A stretch of DNA of 64,000 nt. Source: UBA5239 sp031548025 (GTDB taxonomy: Bacteria; Verrucomicrobiota; Lentisphaeria; Victivallales; Victivallaceae). This document shows, one piece after another, positions 52,833 through 61,823 of this stretch. The stretch is taken from the NCBI GenBank assembly GCA_031548025.1, contig JAVBRM010000005.1, forward strand, positions 98,175 through 162,174. Direction: 5' to 3'. Position numbers and translations under genes: made by a program. The notes beneath the pieces are model-generated. The model saw only the letters and a list, made by a program, of their open reading frames with translations. It searched no databases and had not been told where the DNA came from. Position 1 is the first letter of the stretch. The number at the start of each line of letters is the position of its first letter.

Positions 52833-55652
52833 TCACTCCCCGGCCCGGCTATCCAGCCGGGCCTTTTCTTTTTCCAGAAATTGCAAAGTACGAAGCCAAT
52901 TCGCATAATATTCGCCGTTCCAGAAAAACTTCATTCGCGGCAATGAACTTTCCTGATGATGATGATAAAATCCGGAACGAGTTCCCCATCTGCGCGTATC
53001 CCTGGCCAGACCGATTGCCGTATTCCCTGCCGTATCGGCAGCATTGATATCGGCGCCATGACGCAGCAACGCTTCCGCAATGTCATATTTACCATCCTGA
53101 TACGCCAGAAATATATTGGTATCGAAAAGCTTAATCAACGGGGTCTGCCCTTTTTGATTGCGGAGATTGATATCCAACCCTTTGGCTACCAGAAAATCCA
53201 CCATTCGGGGACTTGCCGCATAATGCAACAGAGAGTTTCCATCTTCGTCAATATGCCGTAATGCTTCCGGTTTCTGTTCAACCATGTATTCCAACACTTC
53301 GGGGTGGGCCAGGTTTCCGGCCGCAACGAAAACCGTAGACATTGCAACTTCAGTGATTTTCGCCAGATACCGGGCTTCTTCAAGAGTTCCATAACATGCC
53401 GCCGAGCGGAAATCGATATCCCAACTCGGAGACACCGGCGACCACGCCAGTTTTTCATATATCGATTTGATTTCACCAGGACTTAGATATTGGTATGACG
53501 CCATGAAATTCCGGAAATTTTTTGTCTCTTTCAGCGTTTCCGGGGCATTGAAATCCACCCCAGCGGCACTGAAAATATCCTTAATTTCATTGCTGAGCGG
53601 CCAATAATTATAGGGACGGCAGGAGGGGGCATATTCCAGTTTGGGGTCGGCTCCATATTTGAGCAACAGTTTGATCAAAGGTACATTCCAACGCCGAACG
53701 GCGACAAAAAGCGGCCCGGGAATACGGTCGGTAGCCATATTTGATTCAGTGCTCAAGGTAAAACTACAATTTACTCTCCAGAAATTCTCATGACGTTTTC
53801 GATTGCTCCGCTTGGCTATTTTATTGGGATCGGCTCCCTGCTCGAGCAGAAATTCCACTGCATCCAGGTTTTCATTGTAAGCGGCCGCATAGTGAATAGC
53901 CTGAAAATTACACTCATCGACGGCATGGAGGGATTTGGAACCTCCGATATCATAAAGCTGTTTGAGGGTATCGCGTGTCGCCCAGGCAGCCGCTTTGCTC
54001 AACACGCCGGCGCCGTAAATATCGACGATATCGGCGCGAGCACCGCTTTTCAACAGAGTCACGATGTTGACATTGCCATCTTCCACGGAACGGTGCCGCG
54101 TCTCAAGGGGTATGAATTCCATGAACATCCTTTTGAATTCCGGAAAATTATTCCAGGCGGCATAGAACAACGGGCTCCAACCGCCCTTATCGCAGACATT
54201 GACCTCCGCTCCCTTGGCGATCATGAGTTCCAGAATATCGCTCCGGTAATACCGCGCCGCCAACATCAGCGGCGTAATACCGTCCCGAGTGGCGGCTTTG
54301 ATGTCCGCCCCCTGTTCTATCATGTAACGGACTGTTTCCGGCTGCTGCTCCTGAGACAAAGCCAGATGCAGCGGCGTCACTCCGTCCTTATCCTTGTTGT
54401 TGATGTTCGCTCCGTGCTCAAGCAACAGTTTCAGGAACTCCAAGGTATTCTCTCCGCCTTTCAAATAATGGCTCGCCATCAGAAAATGCATGGCGGTACG
54501 CCCCTCCGGATCGAGCCAGTCTACCTTGATACCGTTTTTCAGCAATAACTCCGCTTCCCGGATCACTCCCCATTCAGCACAAACCGCAAGCGTATTTTTC
54601 TTATATTGAGGGATTATTTCATTGGGATCGGGAATCATTTCCAGCAGAATACGCAACTTATCTTCCTTGATCTGGTCGGAAGTGCCGCGCGCGTTGGTAA
54701 CACCGTTAAAGAACATCTCCGGAGACATCGGCTTAAGCACCGCGCCTTTATCCAACATGAATTGCAGATTTCGAGTACTGCCGTAACGAACCGCTTCCTC
54801 CGCCATTTCCTTCAGGGGCGGCTGCCGGCCATAGAGTTTGCTCAAGGTATCGAATATCTCCGGCAGGTATGGATTCTTTGCCGCGCCGCGCATGCCGATC
54901 TTGCTGATATTACACCCTTTGGCAATAACAAACTCCAGGTGTTCAGGAGAGATCCACTCACTCCAGAGATCGACCGGCCGGGGCTCCGCCCAGGCAAAAC
55001 ATTTGTTGATCAAGCTGAAATCCATACCGTATTTAATCAGCAACGCCAAATGTTCATTGGAATGCGGTGAATATGCGTATGAATAATTATATCGCTGATT
55101 CGGATCGGCCCCTGATTCCAATAACAACTTCAAGACCGGGAGATTGGCATTGCCGACCGGCGTCGGACAGAACTTAATCTCTTTCAAACCATTGATATCG
55201 GCTCCCAGCTCAATCAGCTTGCGAATGATATCAAGATTCCGGCAGCGCGCCGCCGCATAAGTGAGTGCTTCCGTATAATTCCAGTTGCCGCCACGCTCCA
55301 ACAGTAAAAAGATGGCGTCCTCAATATTTTTCTGTTCGCTTCTGTCATCCAGGCGATTAATCAGGTCATAAAGAGCGTTGTTCGACAACGTAGGATCGGC
55401 ACCGTTTTCCAGCAGCACTTTGATTGTCCGATCCGGAGTGGCGCTGAATACCGCGAAATCGAGCGGAACTCTGCGGTAAACCCAGGTTTTTCCATTAACC
55501 TCCCCTCCGGCCTTGATCGCCACCTCTACCTCCTCGGCGGTTCCACCATGACAAATCCGCATAAACGGTGTGATTCCCCGCTCTAAAGTATCCGGATATG
55601 CCGCCAAACCCACTACGCAGAACAATACAAAGAAAATTGACATAACCCTCAT
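52833..55652 (-). CDS. Secreted ankyrin-repeat protein
   Basis: A 939-residue protein with a signal peptide (MRVMSIFFVLFCVVGLAA) followed by about 20 ankyrin repeats over the whole length (for example KDGVTPLHLALSQEQQPETVRYMIEQGADI and DGITPLMLAARYYRSDILELMIAKGAEV). No enzymatic domain is visible. Secreted ankyrin proteins bind other proteins; whether this one targets host or own envelope proteins is open. The last ten codons lie in the terminator hairpin of the convergent EF-G-like gene. An 8-bp repeat run separates it from miaA upstream. Confidence 0.88.
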   Translation of the reverse strand: MRVMSIFFVLFCVVGLAAYPDTLERGITPFMRICHGGTAEEVEVAIKAGGEVNGKTWVYRRVPLDFAVFSATPDRTIKVLLENGADPTLSNNALYDLINRLDDRSEQKNIEDAIFLLLERGGNWNYTEALTYAAARCRNLDIIRKLIELGADINGLKEIKFCPTPVGNANLPVLKLLLESGADPNQRYNYSYAYSPHSNEHLALLIKYGMDFSLINKCFAWAEPRPVDLWSEWISPEHLEFVIAKGCNISKIGMRGAAKNPYLPEIFDTLSKLYGRQPPLKEMAEEAVRYGSTRNLQFMLDKGAVLKPMSPEMFFNGVTNARGTSDQIKEDKLRILLEMIPDPNEIIPQYKKNTLAVCAEWGVIREAELLLKNGIKVDWLDPEGRTAMHFLMASHYLKGGENTLEFLKLLLEHGANINNKDKDGVTPLHLALSQEQQPETVRYMIEQGADIKAATRDGITPLMLAARYYRSDILELMIAKGAEVNVCDKGGWSPLFYAAWNNFPEFKRMFMEFIPLETRHRSVEDGNVNIVTLLKSGARADIVDIYGAGVLSKAAAWATRDTLKQLYDIGGSKSLHAVDECNFQAIHYAAAYNENLDAVEFLLEQGADPNKIAKRSNRKRHENFWRVNCSFTLSTESNMATDRIPGPLFVAVRRWNVPLIKLLLKYGADPKLEYAPSCRPYNYWPLSNEIKDIFSAAGVDFNAPETLKETKNFRNFMASYQYLSPGEIKSIYEKLAWSPVSPSWDIDFRSAACYGTLEEARYLAKITEVAMSTVFVAAGNLAHPEVLEYMVEQKPEALRHIDEDGNSLLHYAASPRMVDFLVAKGLDINLRNQKGQTPLIKLFDTNIFLAYQDGKYDIAEALLRHGADINAADTAGNTAIGLARDTRRWGTRSGFYHHHQESSLPRMKFFWNGEYYANWLRTLQFLEKEKARLDSRAGE
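52842..52873 (+). terminator. Strong intrinsic terminator of the EF-G paralogue
   Basis: GGCCCGGCT (52842-52850) and AGCCGGGCC (52855-52863) pair around ATCC and are followed by TTTTCTTTTT (52864-52873). It lies 20 bp after the EF-G-like stop, inside the 3' end of the convergent ankyrin gene. Confidence 0.88.
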
Positions 55653-55672
55653 CGCTTCACCTCACTTTCTCC

Positions 55673-55704
55673 AATTCACCAATTCACCAATTCACCAATT
55701 CACC
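55673..55704. repeat. 8-bp tandem repeats at the miaA stop codon
   Basis: Four perfect AATTCACC units (55673-55704). On the minus strand they read GGTGAATT and contain the TGA stop of miaA (55692-55694); the last residues of MiaA (VNW) are encoded by the repeat. The unit is the same as at 50570-50714. Confidence 0.78.
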
Positions 55705-56585
55705 CGCAGGGTATCCCAAGGATGGGGCTGGTGGATGGCTTCGGGGTGCTGGTGCTTGAACCAGGTAATCTGGCGGCGGGCGTATTGCCAGGTGCCGGTG
55801 ATGATGTTGTCACGCATGGTCTGGTAGTCGATTTCTCCGGCAAGGTATTTGCCGATATCAGCATAACCGATCGCCTGCCAGGCGGTGGGAGATTGCAACA
55901 ATCCTTTATCCAGGGCCTGTCTGGCTTCCTCGATCCAGCCGTTTTCCAGCATCAACCCGGTTCTCATGGCGATACGCTGTTTTAACTCCTCACGGTCACG
56001 GGTCAAGTTCCAGGTGGTGGAGTTGAAACGGAGCTTCGGAGCATTCAATGTCTGCAGTTGGGTGATCGATTTTCCGGTCAGACGGTAAACTTCCAGAGCC
56101 CGAATCAGCTTGCGGCGGTGCTGTTGCCAGCGCTCAAAATCATCCGGTACTTCCCGCCGCATCAACTCTTTGAGTTTTTCGTGCCCTTCGGGATTATCAT
56201 AAAGACGGTCGAGCTCGTCGCGCAGTTCACGGTCACCCGGCAGAGGGTCGATTCCGTACAGCAGGGCTTTGATGTACATACCGGTACCGCCGGCGACAAT
56301 CGGCAGACGGCCGCGACTGTGGATATCACGGATGGCGGCCTCCGCCAGTTCCATCCAGGAATAGACGTCCATGCGCTGTTCAAAACCGAAAAGATCGATC
56401 AGATGGTGCGGAACTTGCCGCTGTTCGGCGGCTGAGGGTTTGGCGGTCCCGATATCGAGGCCGCGGTAAAGCTGCATGGAATCGGCGGAAATAATTTCAC
56501 CGTTGCTTTCGGCGGCGATACGTAAAGCCAACTCGCTTTTGCCGCTGGCGGTCGGCCCGGTGATGATCAAAACCGGTTTATCCAT
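55692..56585 (-). CDS. miaA: tRNA dimethylallyltransferase
   Basis: A 297-residue enzyme that adds a dimethylallyl group to A37 of tRNAs reading UNN codons. Motifs: P-loop GPTASGKSELAL, the catalytic Asp and Ser in ISADSMQLYRGLDIGTAKPS, IVAGGTGMYIKALLYG, and the FERWQQHRRKLIRALEVYRLTG stretch. The length is normal. The start at 56585 overlaps the lspA end by eight bases. The C-terminus runs into an 8-bp repeat array, which sets its stop codon. Confidence 0.96.
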   Translation of the reverse strand: MDKPVLIITGPTASGKSELALRIAAESNGEIISADSMQLYRGLDIGTAKPSAAEQRQVPHHLIDLFGFEQRMDVYSWMELAEAAIRDIHSRGRLPIVAGGTGMYIKALLYGIDPLPGDRELRDELDRLYDNPEGHEKLKELMRREVPDDFERWQQHRRKLIRALEVYRLTGKSITQLQTLNAPKLRFNSTTWNLTRDREELKQRIAMRTGLMLENGWIEEARQALDKGLLQSPTAWQAIGYADIGKYLAGEIDYQTMRDNIITGTWQYARRQITWFKHQHPEAIHQPHPWDTLRVNW

Positions 56586-57126
56586 TAACCGGTTCCGCCT
56601 TTTCAGGCTTGGCTTTCTTCTCTTGCGGGCGGATGAAAATGGAGATAAAATAGATCCCCAGTCCGATGCAGATTGCCATATCCGCAACGTTGAAAGCCGG
56701 CCAATGATGTTTGCCGATGTAGAAATCGAGAAAGTCGACCACTTCGCCGCGCCATACCCGGTCAATGGAATTGCCCAGGATGCCGCTGAGGATGACAAAA
56801 AGCGCCCAGTAGCGCTCGGTCCACCCTTCGGTGAGCCAGCGCATGAAAAGAACCGCCGCGGTACCGACCAGAATACCGATAATCAACAGCAGCCAAACCT
56901 GTCCCTGCATGATTCCCCAGGCCGCGCCTTTGTTGGTTACATAGGTCAGGTCGAAAAAACCCGGAATTATCGGGTATTTCTGCCCGAGGCTGAAATTATG
57001 GTCGATCAACGCTTTGGTGATCTGATCGACAATCAACAGGGCGGCACAAGTTCCGGCCGCCCAAGCAACCACCGTACGCTCACGGGGGTTGATTTTTACA
57101 TTTTTCAGAATCAGATTACTCAACAT
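56578..57126 (-). CDS. lspA: Lipoprotein signal peptidase
   Basis: A 182-residue aspartic protease of the inner membrane that cleaves lipoprotein leaders. Four helices are seen (about 15-33, 70-90, 98-116, 140-162). The catalytic Asp pair is in GNSIDRV and FNVADMAI, and VTNKGAAWG is the conserved loop. The start at 57126 overlaps the dksA-like end by 11 bases. The C-terminal tail is Lys/Glu rich. Confidence 0.95.
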   Translation of the reverse strand: MLSNLILKNVKINPRERTVVAWAAGTCAALLIVDQITKALIDHNFSLGQKYPIIPGFFDLTYVTNKGAAWGIMQGQVWLLLIIGILVGTAAVLFMRWLTEGWTERYWALFVILSGILGNSIDRVWRGEVVDFLDFYIGKHHWPAFNVADMAICIGLGIYFISIFIRPQEKKAKPEKAEPVNG

Positions 57127-57535
57127 TGGGATTGCGCCCGTTGTTTTTTTCGCGGATGGATTTACACTTGATACAATACAAGGCGTAAGGACGGTACTCC
57201 AGGCGGGCTTCCGAAATTCTTTCGTCGCAGTCCAGGCAAGTACCATACTCGCCATCGGACAGCCGCTCCAGCGCCTGTTCGATCAATTCAATAACGTTGC
57301 CGTCTTCGGTCAGGAGCTGCAGTTCGATTTCATTGCGTGAACTGTCGCTGCTGACATCCGCCATGTGGGTGGTTACGCCACGTTTGTCGAGGTTGTCGGA
57401 ATTGAGTGCACCTTCCAGACGAACCTGCATTCTGCCGGATATCTGATCGCGAGCTGTCATCAGTAAATCGTAGTATTTTTTGTCAGCTCCGGTGTAACGT
57501 TGAACTTTTGCTCTCTTCGGCTTAGGTTTTGTCAT
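57116..57535 (-). CDS. DksA/TraR-type zinc-finger protein
   Basis: A 139-residue protein with a helical coil (about 35-80) and a C4 zinc finger (CLDCDERI...YCIKCKS). DksA-type proteins bind the RNA polymerase secondary channel and modulate initiation, often with ppGpp. The coil tip here has DVSSDSSRNE rather than DxxDxA of DksA, so the effect on polymerase may differ. GAGGTG four bases upstream supports the start. First gene of the operon with lspA and miaA. Confidence 0.87.
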   Translation of the reverse strand: MTKPKPKRAKVQRYTGADKKYYDLLMTARDQISGRMQVRLEGALNSDNLDKRGVTTHMADVSSDSSRNEIELQLLTEDGNVIELIEQALERLSDGEYGTCLDCDERISEARLEYRPYALYCIKCKSIREKNNGRNPNVE

Positions 57536-57567
57536 ATTGCACCTCATCAAATGAATATTAGCCAATT

Positions 57568-57595
57568 AATATAACATAAAAAGTGGATAATGCAA
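57568..57595 (-). promoter_or_regulatory. Promoter of the dksA-like/lspA/miaA operon
   Basis: Minus strand TTGCAT (57590-57595), 16 bp, TATATT (57568-57573), 32 bp before the start codon of the dksA-like gene. Fair consensus match. Confidence 0.5.
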
Positions 57596-57645
57596 TGGTA
57601 ATTTCGGAAATGCCGGGTTAAATTAACCGTCCGAGGAGTTGATTT

Positions 57646-58512
57646 ATGACTGTAGAAAACAAATTTGTCGATTTACATACACACAGTACCGCTTCCGACG
57701 GTTCGTCGCCACCCGGAGAGCTGATCCGTCTGGCCCGCGAACAGCATCTGGCGGCAGTAGCCCTGACCGATCATGACACCATCGCCGGAATCGATGAATT
57801 TCTGGCGGCCAGCAAAGACAGCGGCGTCATCGCCGTCCCCGGAGTCGAAATTTCCACCAGCTTCGACAAACGCGAACTGCATATCGTGGGGTTGTTCATC
57901 GACCAACACAACCTGCCCTTGAATAATTTTCTCAACTATATCCGCAAGAAACGTGACGCCCGCAATGCCCGGATCATCGCCAAATTGCAGAATCGCGGTT
58001 ATGATATTACCCTGGCGGATGCCGCCGCGTTGGCCGGCGGAGACGTGATCGGCCGCCCTCATATCGCTAAGGTCCTGATCGAAAAATACGAGTTTGCAAG
58101 CATCCAGGAGGTCTTCGATAAATTGCTCAAGAAGGGGCGCCCGGCCTATTCGCCGCGCGAAGTCACCACGCCCGCCGAGGCTATCGAACACATCCACCGC
58201 GCCCACGGGGTCGCGGTCTGGGCTCATCCGATTTTCCGCCAGGCCAACGAGTACCAGTGGTGCCGCAAAGCCATCAAGTACCTGAGAAGCGCCAAACTCG
58301 ACGCACTGGAAGTCTATTATTCCAGCTTCAATACCGAGCAATCCGCCTATCTTCTGGAACGCGCCGAGGAATTCGATCTGGCGCCTTCCGGCGGTTCGGA
58401 TTTCCACGGGTTCGCGCATGGTGAAATTCAGATGGGAGTGGGCAACGGCGGCCTCCGCGTGCCCTACGAATTTTATGAACGACTTCGCGCGCTGGCTGAA
58501 AAATACCGCTGA
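57646..58512 (+). CDS. PHP-domain phosphoesterase, RNase AM/TrpH-like
   Basis: A 288-residue PHP metal-dependent phosphoesterase. Motifs: DLHTHSTASDGS (first metal His pair), ALTDHDTIAGIDE, GVEISTSF, the late AVWAHPIFR and GSDFHG. It is the size of YciV/RNase AM, a 5'-3' exonuclease that trims rRNA ends and acts on pAp. GAGGAG precedes the start. First gene of an overlapping five-gene operon. Confidence 0.92.
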   Translation: MTVENKFVDLHTHSTASDGSSPPGELIRLAREQHLAAVALTDHDTIAGIDEFLAASKDSGVIAVPGVEISTSFDKRELHIVGLFIDQHNLPLNNFLNYIRKKRDARNARIIAKLQNRGYDITLADAAALAGGDVIGRPHIAKVLIEKYEFASIQEVFDKLLKKGRPAYSPREVTTPAEAIEHIHRAHGVAVWAHPIFRQANEYQWCRKAIKYLRSAKLDALEVYYSSFNTEQSAYLLERAEEFDLAPSGGSDFHGFAHGEIQMGVGNGGLRVPYEFYERLRALAEKYR

Positions 58513-60667
58513 GCCACGCCATCATCTGGCCGCCATCTATCCCGGGCTGTTTATCATGCTCGGGATCATCTGCAGCGAGCACTGGTACCTGATTATCGCG
58601 GGAGCCATCCTGACGCTGCTGCTGTTCAAACCCCGCCACGCCGCCGCTTTTGCCACCGCCGCCCTGCTGGCCGTAATCACCCAGTTGCTGGTCACAGCAC
58701 TTACCGCCGGCAATTCATACTGGCGGTTGCTTGACGGCAGGGAAGCCGGGGGCGCCATCAAGGTCCGGGTTACGGATACCACCTATGGCGGCGATAAAAT
58801 CCCCTGGCTTGAGGCTCCCAAATATTTCCAGGTGGAAATCCTCGAAGTCAAGCTCACCGGCAGCGATCAGTTTCAACCGGCCTCCGGCAAAATCATGATC
58901 CGGGCCGAGGATTCCAAACCCTTTTACGGCGATTTCCTCCTCCTGCAAGGCACCTTCCGGAAGCCGTCCCAGGAGAGTTATTTCGAACAAACCGTCGTCA
59001 CTCCCGAACAAGCCACCGTCCGCTCGGCCGAATACGCCATCATCGGCTTCGACTACGGAACATACCTCAAAAATCGCGGCATCAGCCATATTTTTCAGGT
59101 CGATGAGTCCAAAAAAGCAGAAGGCAAACTCAATCCGGTCCGCCAAGCTTACCGGCTGATTCTGCACGGCCGGGAAAACGTCCTCGCCGCGGCCGCCGCC
59201 TCGATGAAAAACGACGAGAATAAAGGAATGATCGCCACCTTACTCTTCGGCTGCCCGCAAGGCGTCAGCCGCGAGTCAAAAAAGAGCTTTATTTTCAGCG
59301 GCACCGTTCATATTTTCACGGTCAGCGGCCTCCATGTCGGCATCGTCGCCATGCTGGCCGGACTACTGCTGCGCGGCTTGCCGTTCCGCCCCCGCTATCT
59401 GCTGATTCCGGTGGCGGTTTTCATCTACGTGGCGGCCACCGGTATGAACGCTCCCTCGGTCCGCGCCATGACCATGATCGCGGTCTGGTGTGTCTGCCGG
59501 GCGTTCATGCTCAAAACTCCCGGCTTGAACCTGGTGTTTCTCGCCGCCTCCATCCTGCTTTTCACCAATCCCCGCTACATTGCCGATATGGGATTCCAAT
59601 ATTCATTTTTGACCGTCGGCTTCCTGATTCTCTCCACCGGCATCGTGACCCGGGTCAATGAGTATATCTACGAAAAACAGCGCTGGATTCCGGCGGAATG
59701 CCTGACCTGGCGGCAACGCTTTTCACTGGGTTTCGCCGGTAAAATCTGGGGCTCGCTCAGTTGCTGCGTCGTGGCCTGGCTGGCCGGCAGCGCCATCGCA
59801 TTGTATTATCAGGGCATCTATGTGCCGTTTTCCGTGGCGGCGAACCTGATCCTGATACCGCTGGTCTGGTTGCTTTATCCCCTGACCATGGGAGCGGCGA
59901 TCATCCCGCCGCTGGCCGGAGTCGTCGAATTCATCCTTTGGCTGATGCGTGCCGTCTGTGATTTTTTCTATTATACATTCGACAGTACCGCCTGCGTCAA
60001 GCCGCCGCTCTGGTCGCTGGCTGTATTCTTCGCCACGCTGATTACCGCCATGACGTTTCGAAGCAGAATCGTCATCGGAACCTCGACCGCCGTCCTGCTG
60101 GGGCTGATCGGCTTCTGGCACTATCAGGCGACCGCGCAACCGCCGTCGGTCATGGTCATGCACGGCGGCGAATCCAATATTCCGGCGTTTATAATTTCGG
60201 CCCCGGGCACCTCCGGCTCCGTTATGGTCAATGCACCGTCCTACAACATCGCCGCCACCACCGGTTATCTGTTGCGCTCGCAGGGAATTTCCCGCCTCGA
60301 CAAACTGATTGTCACCAGTGGACTCAAATCGTATACCGCCGGGGTCAAGAAGCTTGTCGACGAGCTCCCGGTAGCGGAATTCATCCCGCCGCAAGACCTG
60401 ACCCGCCGCCAATTTCTGTACCGGCTCCTGCCGGATATCACCTCCGCATTCGCCGAAACCAGTTCAAATCCGCGGATTTCCACCGGAAATAACAGTTTGC
60501 GGATTGAATATTCGCATGGACCGGGCTTTATTATAGATATCGCCGCCGAAAGCAACGAACACGGCCAAACCGCCGTACGCATTGACGGCAAGGGGTATCC
60601 GGAGATTCGCCTGAACCTGAAAAACAGCAGTACATTGAAGATAATGAAATATGAGTTCAAACCGTAA
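58475..60667 (+). CDS. comEC: ComEC/Rec2 competence channel protein
   Basis: A 730-residue membrane protein for DNA uptake across the inner membrane. The signature HIFTVSGLHVGIVAMLAG near residue 290 and about ten helices between 20 and 560 are typical. The start at 58475 (MNDFARW) overlaps the PHP gene by 38 bases; an earlier in-frame start is possible. The C-terminal part has a beta-lactamase-like outline, but the HxHxDH metal site is missing: IVTSGLKSYTAG stands where THPHADHIGG is expected. The channel may work, the nuclease-like domain probably not. Confidence 0.85.
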   Translation: MNDFARWLKNTAEPRHHLAAIYPGLFIMLGIICSEHWYLIIAGAILTLLLFKPRHAAAFATAALLAVITQLLVTALTAGNSYWRLLDGREAGGAIKVRVTDTTYGGDKIPWLEAPKYFQVEILEVKLTGSDQFQPASGKIMIRAEDSKPFYGDFLLLQGTFRKPSQESYFEQTVVTPEQATVRSAEYAIIGFDYGTYLKNRGISHIFQVDESKKAEGKLNPVRQAYRLILHGRENVLAAAAASMKNDENKGMIATLLFGCPQGVSRESKKSFIFSGTVHIFTVSGLHVGIVAMLAGLLLRGLPFRPRYLLIPVAVFIYVAATGMNAPSVRAMTMIAVWCVCRAFMLKTPGLNLVFLAASILLFTNPRYIADMGFQYSFLTVGFLILSTGIVTRVNEYIYEKQRWIPAECLTWRQRFSLGFAGKIWGSLSCCVVAWLAGSAIALYYQGIYVPFSVAANLILIPLVWLLYPLTMGAAIIPPLAGVVEFILWLMRAVCDFFYYTFDSTACVKPPLWSLAVFFATLITAMTFRSRIVIGTSTAVLLGLIGFWHYQATAQPPSVMVMHGGESNIPAFIISAPGTSGSVMVNAPSYNIAATTGYLLRSQGISRLDKLIVTSGLKSYTAGVKKLVDELPVAEFIPPQDLTRRQFLYRLLPDITSAFAETSSNPRISTGNNSLRIEYSHGPGFIIDIAAESNEHGQTAVRIDGKGYPEIRLNLKNSSTLKIMKYEFKP

Positions 60668-61823
60668 AAAACTGAAAATCTGCCACGTCATCACCCGCAT
60701 GATCGTGGGCGGTGCCCAGGAAAACACCCTCCTGACCATCGTCGGCCACCTGAACAAAGGCCATGAAGTCGTTCTGGTCACCGGCCCGACTTCCGGCCCG
60801 GAAGGCAAACTCCTGACCACCCCCGGCTTGCCGAAATTCGAAGTCGTTGAACTGCCTTCGCTGGTCCGCGAAGTCAATCCGATTCAGGATTTCCGGGCTT
60901 ATCTGCAGATGAAAAAGCTCTTCAAAGAGCGCGGTTTCGACGTCGTCCACACCCATACCTCCAAAGCCGGGGTCAATGGCCGGGTCGCCGCCTGGCACGC
61001 CGGAGTTCCGGCGGTGGTCCACACGGTTCATGGCCAGGCATTTCACCCCTATCAGAGCAAAATCAACAACTGGCTGTACCGCACCGCCGAGCGCTGGGCG
61101 GCCAAACATTCCCACAAGATTTACGCGGTCGCCCAGGCCATGATCGACCAGTGCGTCGATGCCGGGATCGCCCCGCGCGAAAAATACATGGTCGTCTACA
61201 GCGGCATGGACATCGATAAATTTCTGAACGCCCAACCCGAACCGGCCTTGCGCGAGCAACTCGGCATTCCGGAAAACGCCAAAGTCATCGGCGCTGTCGG
61301 GCGACTGTTTCCACAGAAAGGTTATGAATACTTTATTCCGGCCGCCCGCCTGATTCTCGACGCTCACCCCGAAACGCATTTCCTGATCGTGGGCAACGGC
61401 ATTATGCGGGAAGAGCTCGAACTCTGGATCGATAAACTCGGCATGGCCGGGCATTTTCATTTTGCCGGGCTGGTGCCGCCGGACCAGGTCTGCCGCTATA
61501 TCGCCCTGATGGACGTCCTGATGCATCTCTCTTTGCATGAAGGACTGCCGCGCTGTGTGGTTCAGGCTCTCGCCGGCGGCAAACCGTCGGTCGGCTTCGA
61601 TCTCGACGGCACCCCGGAAGTTATTATCCCCGGTAAAACCGGCTTCCTCGCCACCCCCGAAAACGACGTCGAGGCCGCCGAAGGGGTCATCAAAATTCTC
61701 GACGATCCTCAACTGGCAGGACGACTGGGCCGGAACGGCAAAAATTTGGTAGCCGACCGTTTCCCGTGGCAAAAAATGGCGGATATTCTTGAAGATGAAT
61801 ACTACAAACTCCTCGAACATTGA
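60651..61823 (+). CDS. Glycosyltransferase family 4
   Basis: A 390-residue GT-B enzyme. N-terminal CHVITRMIVGGAQENTLL and HTHTSKAGVNGRVAAWHAGVP form the acceptor half; the C-terminal half has GRLFPQKGYEYFI, and LSLHEGLPRCVVQALAGGKPSVGFD carries the ExxxxxxxE sugar-nucleotide motif. Likely surface glycan or LPS synthesis. Overlaps comEC by 17 bases and larE by 29. Confidence 0.93.
   Translation: MSSNRKKLKICHVITRMIVGGAQENTLLTIVGHLNKGHEVVLVTGPTSGPEGKLLTTPGLPKFEVVELPSLVREVNPIQDFRAYLQMKKLFKERGFDVVHTHTSKAGVNGRVAAWHAGVPAVVHTVHGQAFHPYQSKINNWLYRTAERWAAKHSHKIYAVAQAMIDQCVDAGIAPREKYMVVYSGMDIDKFLNAQPEPALREQLGIPENAKVIGAVGRLFPQKGYEYFIPAARLILDAHPETHFLIVGNGIMREELELWIDKLGMAGHFHFAGLVPPDQVCRYIALMDVLMHLSLHEGLPRCVVQALAGGKPSVGFDLDGTPEVIIPGKTGFLATPENDVEAAEGVIKILDDPQLAGRLGRNGKNLVADRFPWQKMADILEDEYYKLLEH

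Noticed and set aside
60657..61820. Minus-strand frame of 387 codons opposite GT4
   Set aside because: Antisense shadow of a well-supported glycosyltransferase in an overlapping operon.
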